Source of the DNA: Porphyra umbilicalis
Lineage: Eukaryota > Rhodophyta > Bangiophyceae > Bangiales > Bangiaceae
Reading direction: 5' to 3'
NCBI GenBank assembly: GCA_002049455.2
Contig: MF385003.1
Span: 152,001 to 184,000 of the forward strand
DNA: 32,000 nt
Made by a program: the position numbers and the translations under genes. Every line of letters starts with the position of its first letter. The first letter of the stretch is position 1. Shown here in pieces: positions 1 to 8,983 of this stretch. The notes under the pieces were generated by a model, which did no database searches, was not told the origin of the DNA, and saw nothing but the letters and a program-made list of their open reading frames with translations.

Positions 1-149
1 ATAATATTTTTTGCTCCACCATTGGTCAGCATGCTTTTGTATTCATTTATGATAGATAGAGTCCTATCTTCGTTTAAATCTGATTTTAATAAATAAACAG
101 TTTCATAACAGTTTAGTTTTATTTCTTGGCTATTTTTTGTTTGTATCAT
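1..149 (-). CDS. rps6: Ribosomal protein S6, partial (N-terminal part)
   Basis: This is the first 49 codons, plus two bases, of the plastid 30S protein S6, which binds the central domain of 16S rRNA together with S18. It starts at an ATG at 149 and runs off the left window edge with no stop. The family signature is the opening beta strand YETVYLLKSDLNED near residues 15-28, followed by a helix and the NGGAKNI segment near residues 43-49. It lies 16 bases downstream of ycf60 on the same strand, so the two are probably co-transcribed. The identification rests on a short fragment but the motif is characteristic. Confidence 0.9.
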   Translation of the reverse strand, partial: MIQTKNSQEIKLNCYETVYLLKSDLNEDRTLSIINEYKSMLTNGGAKNI

Positions 150-165
150 GTGTTATCCTTATTAT

Positions 166-777
166 TTATGTACTGTATCCACTAATTTGAATTCTAACCG
201 CTTCTGATATTACAGGTATATTAGAATATTTTCCTTGAAGAGCCTTTACTATTGAATAGGTAATAGTAGATAGTACGAACCAAAACATCATATTACAGAC
301 CATTAAGCCAATAAAACTAATTCTAAATTCTATAGGAAAAGCTCGAAAAATAGCGCCGAATAGAGAACCAACTAAAAAAAGTAAAATTGATTGCATTGAG
401 TTAAAACGAACTAATTGATGCACAGGGATAGGACTTTTATTTCGTACCAATACATAATAAAGTGCAAAAAAAGTTACTAAGCCTAATATTGCGTGATTCA
501 TATAAAAAATTAACATTGGAAGTAGTATTTTTTTATATAGAGGTATTGCCCCCACAGGATAATCAGGCAAAACATACTGGCCAAAGTTTTGGAGTCCTTC
601 AAAAAGTGGCAAGTAATAAGGAATAATTGATACTAAGCGAATACTGAGCCGAGTCTTACTTTCAGTAGTATTAATATGTTTATTTAATGTAATATATTTA
701 TATGCTCTTTGAAGAGCTAGTCTCGCAATCACTAATATTAATATAGTGATTATTCCAAATGTAAATAGTCTAATCAT
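166..777 (-). CDS. ycf60: Ycf60, Tic20-like inner envelope protein
   Basis: This 203-residue membrane protein matches the red algal Ycf60 family, which is related to Tic20, a channel component of the protein import machinery of the inner plastid envelope. An N-terminal hydrophobic segment (about residues 4-24) is followed by the conserved stretch SIIPYYLPLFEGLQNFGQYVLPD and three further hydrophobic helices. The frame continues upstream to a TTG at 798, but I chose the ATG at 777 because it is the first normal start and gives a length usual for the family. The gene precedes rps6 on the same strand and is divergent from thiG. The role in import is inferred from homology to Tic20. Confidence 0.88.
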   Translation of the reverse strand: MIRLFTFGIITILILVIARLALQRAYKYITLNKHINTTESKTRLSIRLVSIIPYYLPLFEGLQNFGQYVLPDYPVGAIPLYKKILLPMLIFYMNHAILGLVTFFALYYVLVRNKSPIPVHQLVRFNSMQSILLFLVGSLFGAIFRAFPIEFRISFIGLMVCNMMFWFVLSTITYSIVKALQGKYSNIPVISEAVRIQISGYST

Positions 778-992
778 GAAAATTTTAATGAGTATCAAAC
801 TTTATTAAATTTTGTTATTTGAAAATTATGTCAATAATTTTCAAATAAGTGTTTTTTCCTACTGATTAAGATTGCATTTTTCTTATAAGAGTAAACTCTA
901 TTTAATTTAATAAGCTGTAATTGCTATATTCTATTAAAAAACTTACTAAATCTTAAAATAGTTTTTATTAAAAGTATATAGGATTAATAATA

Positions 993-1832
993 ATGAAACA
1001 ATCATTTAGTCTACCACATTTTGTAAATCACAATGACTCATTAGACCTACTCAAAATAAGTGATAAAACTTTTAGTTCTAGATTGATGTTAGGAACAGGT
1101 AAATATAAAAATCTAAAAGATGCAATTAACAGTATAAATGCTAGCGGTGCAAATATTGTTACAGTTGCTATAAGAAGAGCCCAAAATACCAAAAATCTAG
1201 GCCGCACTAATCTTATTGATGGTCTGGACTGGTCTAAATTATGGATGTTACCAAATACGGCTGGCTGTGAAACTGCAGAAGAGGCAGTTCGTATAGCTTC
1301 TTTGGGAAGAGAAATAGTCAAAAAATTAGGTCAATCTGATAATAATTTTATTAAATTAGAAGTCATACCAGATTCTCGCTATTTATTACCTGATTCAATA
1401 GGTACATTAAAAGCTGCTGAATATCTAATAAATAAAGGCTTTGTGGTAATGCCATATATTGGCCCAGACCCAGTATTAGCAAAACAACTTGAAAATATTG
1501 GTTGTGCTACAGTGATGCCATTGGCATCCCCAATAGGCTCAGGTAAAGGTTTGAAAAATCTTCTTAATTTGAAAATTATTATAGAAAATGCAAAAATTCC
1601 TGTTATTATAGACGCAGGAATTGGTACTCCAAGCGAAGCAGGGAAAGTGATGGAGCTTGGTGCTGCCGCAGTGTTAGTTAATACCGCAATTGCTCGTGCA
1701 GAGAATTCTCAAACAATGGCCCGAGCTATGAGTCTTGCTGTACAATCTGGTAGGCTAACTTATATTGCTGGTCGAATGCCGATAAGTGAAAAAGCGGAGC
1801 CTAGTTCTCCTATATTAGGTATATCTAAATAA
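993..1832 (+). CDS. thiG: Thiazole synthase ThiG
   Basis: ThiG builds the thiazole phosphate half of thiamine from 1-deoxy-D-xylulose 5-phosphate, dehydroglycine and ThiS thiocarboxylate in the stroma. The 279-residue protein is a TIM barrel. Visible landmarks are LMLGTGKY (31-38), the lysine of FIKLEVIPD (Lys121, equivalent to the Schiff-base lysine of the family), [12 protein letters not shown] with its glycine-rich phosphate loop, and the ending [11 protein letters not shown]...[12 protein letters not shown]. Length is slightly above the bacterial 255-270 because of an N-terminal extension. It is divergent from ycf60 and followed 21 bases later by trpG, so the two plus-strand genes may share a transcript. 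An AGGA lies about 12 bases before the ATG. Confidence 0.96.
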   Translation: MKQSFSLPHFVNHNDSLDLLKISDKTFSSRLMLGTGKYKNLKDAINSINASGANIVTVAIRRAQNTKNLGRTNLIDGLDWSKLWMLPNTAGCETAEEAVRIASLGREIVKKLGQSDNNFIKLEVIPDSRYLLPDSIGTLKAAEYLINKGFVVMPYIGPDPVLAKQLENIGCATVMPLASPIGSGKGLKNLLNLKIIIENAKIPVIIDAGIGTPSEAGKVMELGAAAVLVNTAIARAENSQTMARAMSLAVQSGRLTYIAGRMPISEKAEPSSPILGISK

Positions 1833-1853
1833 TGCATTTCAGGAATAAAAGAT

Positions 1854-2423
1854 TTGATCTTAATAATTGATAACTACGATAGTTTCACGTATAATTTAGC
1901 ACAATGTGTCGGAGAACTAGGGCATGATGTTTTAGTTTGTCGAAATGATGAAATTGATCTTGTAAAGATAAAAAAATTAAACCCTAAAAAAATCATAATA
2001 TCTCCTGGACCAGGTAAACCAACTGAATCAGGTATCTCTTTAGATATTATTTCTTCGCTTGCTGAATATATACCAATATTAGGTGTTTGTTTAGGTCATC
2101 AAAGTATTGGTTACATTAACGGAGGTAGTATAATTAAGGTGCCACAAATTATGCATGGCAAAACGTCTCAAATATATCATGATAGAGAGGACTTATTCAT
2201 AAATTTACCTAATCCATTTATTGCAACTAGATATCATAGTTTGATTATTGATAGATCCGATTTTCCTATTAACTTAAATATAACAGCTTGGACAGACAAT
2301 AACATTATTATGGCTTGTCGTCATAAAAAGTATAAAATGTTAAGAGGGATACAATTTCATCCAGAAAGTTTATGGACAGTTTGTGGTCAACAACTTTTGA
2401 AGAATTTTTTAGATAGTGATTAA
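1854..2423 (+). CDS. trpG: Anthranilate synthase component II (glutamine amidotransferase)
   Basis: TrpG supplies ammonia from glutamine to the TrpE subunit in the first committed step of tryptophan synthesis. The 189-residue protein is a class I glutamine amidotransferase: it opens with MILIIDNYDSFTYN, has the oxyanion segment SPGPGKP (50-56), the nucleophile Cys79 in GVCLGHQ, and the His169/Glu171 pair in QFHPES. The start is a TTG at 1854. No in-frame ATG exists between it and the in-frame stop TAA at 1830-1832, and an AGGA at 1841-1844 sits at ribosome-binding distance. The partner trpE is not in this window. Its stop lies only 8 bases from the convergent ccs1 stop. Confidence 0.95.
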   Translation: MILIIDNYDSFTYNLAQCVGELGHDVLVCRNDEIDLVKIKKLNPKKIIISPGPGKPTESGISLDIISSLAEYIPILGVCLGHQSIGYINGGSIIKVPQIMHGKTSQIYHDREDLFINLPNPFIATRYHSLIIDRSDFPINLNITAWTDNNIIMACRHKKYKMLRGIQFHPESLWTVCGQQLLKNFLDSD

Positions 2424-2431
2424 AATAATCT

Positions 2432-3748
2432 TCATATTTTTGAACTTCTGATAGATATTTGTAATAATTCTTCTTCAAATGTTAATTGAGCTCTATTTGT
2501 TACTCCACCTATATAGAAAACATGTTTCTTTTCTATAATCCATATCTGAGAATAAGAAATATAGCTAGCGCTAACACTTGTTATTAGAAAGAAAAAACTA
2601 GTATAAACAATTGGAAGCCCAGGATCGCTTTTAATTTGTAAGCCAGTACTGGGTATAATACTTAAAAATGCAATATTATTATTGTCAATAAGATACCTTT
2701 CTCCCATATTAACAGACATGATTTTTTCACCGCTTTTGTTATACAATGTTGCTTGTTTCTTCAAGTCTTGTAAGATAAGAGAAACCTGACTATCCTGATC
2801 TTGAGAAATTAATCCTACCCAAATCTTATTATTATTAGGTAAAAGAACTTGTTTTAAAGGAATCTGTAGCGTGTCAGTATTATTAATTTTAATTCTAATT
2901 GCAATAATGTCCCAGTCCGTTTGATAAATTGTTAAACCTTTAAATCGTAATGGGGAGTTTACGTAGATTGTTGAACGTTTTAGTTCTTTTCCTTTTGTAT
3001 TTAATATAGAAATGTCTGAAAAAAATTGACTTATAGAATTATCTTGATTGTATTCTATTATGAAATTATTAACTCTAGCAGAAAAATTTTGAGGAATATA
3101 GCTGAATTTACCCGAAGCAATAATATTTTGTAGGCGAAATAATTCTCCGGATGGAACCATTTCTTGTGCACTGAAACCACTAACCAGGCCTAACACTGAA
3201 CCAATAAGTAGTAAAATAATACTTGCGTGTACAAAAATAGGAGCCAATCTACCGAGTAATCCTTTGTACCCGTAAATAGAGTTCCCCTGTTGAAATGTAT
3301 GGTAATTAAACTTTTGAAGACATGAAGCTAATAAGTGTATTTTAGTTTCCTTAATTTCTTGACTTCCTGTGAATTTTTTAAATTGATTAGGATTTTTATA
3401 GAAGTACCATCTTCTTGCATTTTGTAAAGATGGTATTTGTCTTGATAAACTACATATAAATAAACTAAGACTAAAAATAAATAGTAAGGTCAAAAACCAC
3501 CATGTTGTATAAATATGGTTTAAGCCAAATAATTCTATATTTTTCCAGTTTAAAATAGTAAGGTGCTCATCAGAGATATTATAATGTGTATGATAAAAAT
3601 CTATATCTTTATTCTGCTCAATAATAGTTCCTATAATGCTAAAGCTTGCAATAACTAACAGAAGTATTATAGAAAATTGCAAATTACTGAATAATCTTAA
3701 TAGATACCACCGAACATCTTTTTTATTGAATCTTAAATTAATTTGCAT
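2432..3748 (-). CDS. ccs1: Cytochrome c biogenesis protein Ccs1 (ResB family)
   Basis: Ccs1 (Ycf44) works with CcsA as the system II haem delivery and attachment complex, which matures c-type cytochromes such as cytochrome f and c6 on the lumen side of the thylakoid. The 438-residue protein has the ResB layout: membrane helices near residues 20-42, 80-103 and 165-188, a long lumen-facing domain, and a final helix near 380-400. Family motifs include GTIIEQN near 40-46, the segment FVHASIILLLIGS with its histidine, and SPLRFKGLTIYQTDW around residue 265. The ATG at 3748 has no clear Shine-Dalgarno sequence. It is convergent with trpG and is preceded by dsbD further upstream on the same strand. 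Confidence 0.94.
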   Translation of the reverse strand: MQINLRFNKKDVRWYLLRLFSNLQFSIILLLVIASFSIIGTIIEQNKDIDFYHTHYNISDEHLTILNWKNIELFGLNHIYTTWWFLTLLFIFSLSLFICSLSRQIPSLQNARRWYFYKNPNQFKKFTGSQEIKETKIHLLASCLQKFNYHTFQQGNSIYGYKGLLGRLAPIFVHASIILLLIGSVLGLVSGFSAQEMVPSGELFRLQNIIASGKFSYIPQNFSARVNNFIIEYNQDNSISQFFSDISILNTKGKELKRSTIYVNSPLRFKGLTIYQTDWDIIAIRIKINNTDTLQIPLKQVLLPNNNKIWVGLISQDQDSQVSLILQDLKKQATLYNKSGEKIMSVNMGERYLIDNNNIAFLSIIPSTGLQIKSDPGLPIVYTSFFFLITSVSASYISYSQIWIIEKKHVFYIGGVTNRAQLTFEEELLQISIRSSKI

Positions 3749-4014
3749 TTTATTCGTAATATTAAAAATTTATTTTTTATCAATTATCCTCTAGGTTGTT
3801 TCCGTAACTTAATATAGAAATATTGTATATATTTTAACTAATTAAAGAATTCGTACCTTCAATCTTGTAAAAGGGCTTAAATCATTTAGCTTTATTATTT
3901 GAGCTAATTCAATTATGCAAAGATTAATTTAGATTTTTAACGCATTTGTATACTAGCTAAGTTATTATGTTTATTATTAAATTAATAATGTATGGAAATT
4001 TTTTCAAATAATTT

Positions 4015-4737
4015 TTAATACTTGAAAATGCTAGAAAAGAGTGAAAAAGTGCCTGCACTCAGCAATATTGTGCCGCTAAATGGAGCCCATAGATTATTAA
4101 AAAAAGGATTAGATCCAACTGTTAGAAATCTAGAAGAAAATAGACTACCAATAATAATTGGAAAAATATAACCTATGCTGTAAATTAATATAAAAATTAG
4201 TCCAATAAATAACTTGTGACTAGAGTTAATCCAGATTAACAGCGTCACAAAAATAGGTGTGCTACACGAAGAAATTGCTAATCCAATTCCTATACCACTT
4301 AAATACATTTTTATATTCTGATTATTATTATTAATTTTTGTATTTATTTTATTATTGCTAAGAGGTACAAGATTAAGTAAACTAAATCCCATATATATAA
4401 TAACTAATGCGGAAATTATAGGGATTCCATTGAAAAATTTTGAATATGTTTTTGCTAATAAAGTTGCTATTAAGCCTAAAGTTGTAAAACTAGAAATACT
4501 ACCTAAACAAAAGAAAAATAAATTTTTTAATTTATTTATTTGACTTAATTCCTGGCTTTCTCCAGATATATACACAATACAAATAGGTAATACTGAAATT
4601 AAGCAGGGACTACAGCTAGTAAATAATCCAGAAACAAAAACAAAACTAAAGCTAGCTAGATTTAGATGATTTAATTGATTTAGTGTAATATTGTTAATTA
4701 AATGTTGGCCGTTATATAAAAGAACATCAAGCTTCAT
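4015..4737 (-). CDS. dsbD: CcdA/DsbD-type thiol-reducing transmembrane protein
   Basis: This 240-residue protein of about six membrane helices is a CcdA-type member of the DsbD family. CcdA carries reducing equivalents across the thylakoid membrane to keep apocytochrome c haem-binding cysteines reduced. The two expected redox cysteines are visible: Cys42 in SCSPCLISVLP in the first helix (with Cys45 nearby) and Cys158 in ISSCSTPIFV in the fourth. The periplasmic and thioredoxin domains of bacterial DsbD are absent, as is usual for CcdA. It lies on the same strand as ccs1, separated from it by 266 bases, which supports a joint role in cytochrome c assembly. An alternative symbol is ccdA. Confidence 0.9.
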   Translation of the reverse strand: MKLDVLLYNGQHLINNITLNQLNHLNLASFSFVFVSGLFTSCSPCLISVLPICIVYISGESQELSQINKLKNLFFFCLGSISSFTTLGLIATLLAKTYSKFFNGIPIISALVIIYMGFSLLNLVPLSNNKINTKINNNNQNIKMYLSGIGIGLAISSCSTPIFVTLLIWINSSHKLFIGLIFILIYSIGYIFPIIIGSLFSSRFLTVGSNPFFNNLWAPFSGTILLSAGTFSLFSSIFKY

Positions 4738-4777
4738 TTTTTATTACTATATATAAAAATTTTGAGATGGATTGGAT

Positions 4778-4849
4778 CTCCCCAGGTAGGACTTGAACCT
4801 ACGACCAATCGGTTAACAGCCGATTGCTCTACCACTGAGCTACTGAGGA
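4778..4849 (-). tRNA. trnN: tRNA-Asn (GUU)
   Basis: On the minus strand a full cloverleaf of 72 bases folds. The acceptor stem TCCTCAG pairs with CTGGGGA (one G-U), the D stem is GCTC/GAGC, the anticodon stem ATCGG/CCGAT encloses the loop CTGTTAA with anticodon GTT, and the T stem GTAGG/CCTAC carries TTCAAGT. The discriminator base is G. No CCA is encoded and no intron is present. Confidence 0.97.
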
Positions 4850-4864
4850 TTATAAATACATTTA

Positions 4865-4895
4865 CTCATTATATCATAATATTAGAAATAATGAG
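4865..4895. repeat. Inverted repeat between trnN and cpcG
   Basis: CTCATTAT at 4865-4872 and ATAATGAG at 4888-4895 form an 8-bp stem around a 15-base loop. On the plus strand a T-rich run (CTTTTTATATTTTTT) follows it, but no plus-strand gene ends here. On the minus strand it falls in the 3' region of cpcG. It may help end or protect that transcript. The stem is short and the role is a guess. Confidence 0.35.
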
Positions 4896-4951
4896 CTTTT
4901 TATATTTTTTCAGCTAAAAAATTGGAAGATACAAATAAAGCTTCTTAATGC

Positions 4952-4968
4952 TAAGTAAACTTTACTTA
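4952..4968. repeat. Near-perfect 17-bp palindrome downstream of cpcG
   Basis: TAAGTAAA, a central C, and TTTACTTA form an almost perfect palindrome 22 bases beyond the cpcG stop. As RNA it would fold to only about five base pairs, so it may equally be a chance feature of AT-rich DNA. Confidence 0.3.
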
Positions 4969-4990
4969 TATCTAGTTAATTATTATTTAT

Positions 4991-5686
4991 TTAAACAGTA
5001 GCAAGATCATTGACCATTCCTAAGAACAGAGCTGGATCTCCAGCTTTTGGTCTTTGTTCCTGAGGTCTGAACTGACGCACAGGTCCTTGCCAAATAAATT
5101 GTGGCATGCCGAATTTTTCTTTAAAATCTGCTCCATATCTTGGAGTTTTGAGGTTAAAAGGCATTTCTCCTTTACTACGTTGAGCTATGATTCTTCTTCT
5201 TTGATATGGAACAATAGAATCACCGAAATTTTCTTCATACTCATCACTTTCTATTAGTATATTAATAAAGCTTTCTAAACCTTTAGAAGCAATTACAACT
5301 GACCATGCTAATTTTTCTCTCTCATTATAAACATCACGACCTAATATTCTTTGCACACAGATTTCAACAAATCTGTAATTGTTATTTACGTCGTAGTTTA
5401 ACTTCCGAAATGATTCCGATAAAATTAATCCTTTGATAAAATCTTTAACTTTAATTTGATTAAAGCGTAATTGCGATTCTAAATACGGGTCGGATGTACT
5501 ACTTAGAATTTGGTGTTCGCTGAAAATTTGTCGATAAGCAGCCCAAATTACTTCATCCATTTCTACTGCGCTAGGTAGATTATCTGTGTTATAAGCTCTA
5601 GGTTGCTCTTCGCCCGGCGATACCTCATAACCATCTACGCGTTGGTTTTGTGTAGATAGTGAATAGTTGAGTAATGGAATAGACAT
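4991..5686 (-). CDS. cpcG: Phycobilisome rod-core linker CpcG
   Basis: CpcG joins the phycocyanin end of a phycobilisome rod to the allophycocyanin core on the stromal face of the thylakoid. The 231-residue protein starts MSIPLLNYS, as the family does, and has one phycobilisome linker domain (about residues 15-180) with landmarks such as WAAYRQIFSEHQIL, SQLRFNQIKVKDFIKGL, CVQRILGRDVYNEREK and YEENFGDSIVPYQRRR. A variable tail of about 50 residues follows, as expected for the core-binding part. The gene is divergent from nblA and close to cpeB-cpeA, placing linker, antenna and degradation factor together. Start is ATG at 5686. Confidence 0.95.
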   Translation of the reverse strand: MSIPLLNYSLSTQNQRVDGYEVSPGEEQPRAYNTDNLPSAVEMDEVIWAAYRQIFSEHQILSSTSDPYLESQLRFNQIKVKDFIKGLILSESFRKLNYDVNNNYRFVEICVQRILGRDVYNEREKLAWSVVIASKGLESFINILIESDEYEENFGDSIVPYQRRRIIAQRSKGEMPFNLKTPRYGADFKEKFGMPQFIWQGPVRQFRPQEQRPKAGDPALFLGMVNDLATV

Positions 5687-5995
5687 CTTAAGTCTCCGGA
5701 ATTACGTCTTTACCTTATACAAGGTATAATATTTATATGATATACTAATACGTTTTTATAAGATGACTTACAACGTCACGTTTCTATAAACCGTATTTTA
5801 TGAATAATATAGACTAGTTCACAATTGATGATTTTGTGTAACTATGCAAAAAAAAGTATACTACGAAAATCTACTTCGTAACAAAAAAAGAATTTTTATG
5901 TTCTATAATTTTTGATATTTCAATAATCTTTCTTTGCAAATGTCAATTTTTATTCAGTATTAATTTTAAAACTAGTCGTAAAATTTTTATATATT
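5687..5995. other. Divergent cpcG/nblA spacer (309 bases)
   Basis: No gene is supported here. The only open frames are a few tens of codons at most and look like chance. The spacer must hold the start signals of cpcG (leftwards) and nblA (rightwards), but I see no convincing -35/-10 pair for either. A 6-bp hairpin with arms TACGAA (5862-5867) and TTCGTA (5875-5880) lies in the middle. Confidence 0.5.
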
Positions 5996-6846
<851 letters not shown>

Positions 6847-6911
6847 AAGTTTGGAATAATTTCAAAACGTAAGTTTTAAAAGTATTTTATAAAAGTACTT
6901 AATCCATTTAG

Positions 6912-7415
<504 letters not shown>

Positions 7416-7438
7416 TATACTAATTTATTTTAGTATTT

Positions 7439-7477
7439 AAAAAAAAGCAAGCAACTATAATTGCTTGCTTTTTTTTT
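7439..7477 (+). terminator. Stem-loop terminator of the cpeBA operon
   Basis: AAAAAAGCAAGCAA (7441-7454) pairs perfectly with TTGCTTGCTTTTTT (7461-7474) around the 6-base loop CTATAA. The 3' arm continues into an uninterrupted T run to 7477. This is the classic shape of a factor-independent terminator, located 23 bases after the cpeA stop. Confidence 0.85.
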
Positions 7478-7551
7478 ACTTATATTACTATTGATTTTCA
7501 ATATAGTTGTATACTTAGTTTTACCATTCAAAATAAGTATCGGAGTTAAAA

Positions 7552-8511
7552 ATGAATTTAGAAACAATGCAAAGTTCTTCTGTGAATTTTGCATTTGGTG
7601 GCTTGCTTACTGCGATGCTAGTTTACTGGTTCAGCTTAGCTTTTCCAGGAATTTCAGGCCTAAATAAATTAGCAGCTCTCATCACATTGCTTGTTAATAT
7701 TGCGCTTGCATTGACACTTTCTTCTAGATGGGTTGCTAATGGATATTTCCCTTTAAGTAATTTATATGAATCTCTCTTGTTCTTAGCATGGGGATTAACA
7801 TTTGTTCATTTATTTATTGAAAGTAAAACAAAAAGTAGACTTGTTGGTGCCGTATCAATTCCAGTTGCAATGTTTGTCACTGCGTTTGCTAGTTTGGTGC
7901 TTCCAATTGAAATGCAAAAAGCGTCTCCATTAGTACCAGCCTTAAAGTCAAATTGGCTAATGATGCATGTAAGTATTATGATGATCAGTTATTCAATTTT
8001 AATTTTAGGTTCATTATTATCTATCTTATTTCTAATCATTACCAGAGGAAAAGATATTAATCTTAAAGGAAGCTCTGTCGGAACAGGTTCTTATACAGTC
8101 AAATCTCCAGATGCTAATCCATCCTTTGCATTTTTTAATCAATCTAGAATAGTTCAAGAGCAATCTAATATACTAATTAATAGCACTAGAATGAATTTGT
8201 TGGAAAGTATTGATAATTTAAGCTATAGAATAATAGGACTAGGCTTTCCCCTGTTAACAATAGGAATAATTGCAGGGGCTGTTTGGGCAAATGAAGCTTG
8301 GGGTTCTTATTGGAGCTGGGACCCTAAAGAGACCTGGGCATTAATAACATGGTTGATTTTTGCAGCTTATTTACATTCTAGAATAACTAAATCTTGGCAA
8401 GGAAAAAGACCTGCTATTTTAGCTTCAGTAGGTTTTTTAGTTGTTTGGATATGTTATTTAGGAGTGAATTTCTTAGGTAAAGGATTACATAGCTATGGTT
8501 GGCTTGCTTAA
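7552..8511 (+). CDS. ccsA: Cytochrome c biogenesis protein CcsA
   Basis: CcsA is the haem-handling partner of Ccs1 in system II cytochrome c maturation at the thylakoid membrane. The 319-residue protein is polytopic and carries the tryptophan-rich haem-binding signature [19 protein letters not shown] at about residues 244-262. Conserved histidines lie at 139 (LMMHVS), 275 (YLHSR) and 313 (GLHSYGW). Length is normal for the family. The ATG at 7552 has CGGAG about 7 bases upstream. It follows the cpeBA terminator, so it probably has its own promoter, and is followed by psaK. Confidence 0.96.
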   Translation: MNLETMQSSSVNFAFGGLLTAMLVYWFSLAFPGISGLNKLAALITLLVNIALALTLSSRWVANGYFPLSNLYESLLFLAWGLTFVHLFIESKTKSRLVGAVSIPVAMFVTAFASLVLPIEMQKASPLVPALKSNWLMMHVSIMMISYSILILGSLLSILFLIITRGKDINLKGSSVGTGSYTVKSPDANPSFAFFNQSRIVQEQSNILINSTRMNLLESIDNLSYRIIGLGFPLLTIGIIAGAVWANEAWGSYWSWDPKETWALITWLIFAAYLHSRITKSWQGKRPAILASVGFLVVWICYLGVNFLGKGLHSYGWLA

Positions 8512-8581
8512 ATCTTATCCTTAACTACCCAATTAGTTTCATTTAAGGTATATTAAATCTTACTATAATCAAGTTGAATCC

Positions 8582-8605
8582 TGTATTGTAGTCACCTACA
8601 ATACA
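8582..8605 (+). promoter_or_regulatory. Perfect 10-bp inverted repeat in the psaK leader
   Basis: TGTATTGTAG (8582-8591) and CTACAATACA (8596-8605) form a perfect 10-bp stem with the tetraloop TCAC. It lies 70 bases after the ccsA stop and 47 bases before the psaK start. No T run follows, so it is not a standard terminator. It could be a processing site between two transcripts, a stabilising hairpin or a protein-binding operator for psaK. The structure is seen directly; the role is unknown. Confidence 0.5.
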
Positions 8606-8652
8606 ACGCAAATACTCTATATTTGTCAAATACTTTTAATTTTTAATTTTTT

Positions 8653-8913
8653 ATGGATATTTTATTTGTATTATCAGCCGTTCCTCATACCTCTCCTTGG
8701 TCTACTCAAGTAGCAATGGTCATGATTACTTGTAATTTATTAGCTATTGTTGCAGGAAGATACGCGATTAAGGTGAGAGGTTTAGGACCATCTATTCCGG
8801 TTTCAGGTGTTGAGGGATTTGGCTTGCCAGAATTATTAGCTACAACTAGTCTTGGACATGTTATTGGTGCTGCTTCAATTCTTGGCCTAAGTAATGTTGG
8901 TTTAATCTCTTAA
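8653..8913 (+). CDS. psaK: Photosystem I subunit PsaK
   Basis: PsaK (subunit X) is an 86-residue peripheral membrane protein of photosystem I with two transmembrane helices, near residues 16-36 and 62-82. It lies at the edge of the complex where antenna can bind. The family is recognised by the opening around [18 protein letters not shown], the loop [17 protein letters not shown] and the second helix [20 protein letters not shown]. The ATG at 8653 lacks an obvious ribosome-binding site. The gene is convergent with accA, with a shared stem-loop between them. Confidence 0.94.
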   Translation: MDILFVLSAVPHTSPWSTQVAMVMITCNLLAIVAGRYAIKVRGLGPSIPVSGVEGFGLPELLATTSLGHVIGAASILGLSNVGLIS

Positions 8914-8930
8914 AATATTAGACAAATTAT

Positions 8931-8975
8931 TAAGATAGTGCTTTAGTCTAAATGGAAGATTAAAGTACTATCTTT
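8931..8975. terminator. Bidirectional stem-loop between psaK and accA
   Basis: Bases 8931-8949 pair with 8957-8975 to give a 19-bp stem including two G-U pairs, around the 7-base loop AAATGGA. It sits between the convergent stops of psaK (8913) and accA (8984). It can serve as a 3' end structure for both transcripts, although neither side has a long T run. Confidence 0.65.
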
Positions 8976-8983
8976 ACAAATTA

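Noticed and set aside
1028..1321. 97-codon open frame antisense to thiG
   Set aside because: It lies fully inside thiG on the opposite strand and has no recognisable motif or ribosome-binding site; it is a shadow of thiG codon use.
3749..4014. Possible small RNA gene such as rnpB or tmRNA in the ccs1/dsbD gap
   Set aside because: I saw none of the conserved core sequences of RNase P RNA or tmRNA here; it is plain AT-rich spacer.
7461..7667. Hydrophobic 68-codon frame before ccsA
   Set aside because: It begins inside the cpeBA terminator and overlaps the start of ccsA in another frame; hydrophobicity comes from the T-rich sequence.
8625..8630. TGTCAA (minus-strand TTGACA) before psaK
   Set aside because: It points away from psaK with no minus-strand gene start and no matching -10 box downstream.
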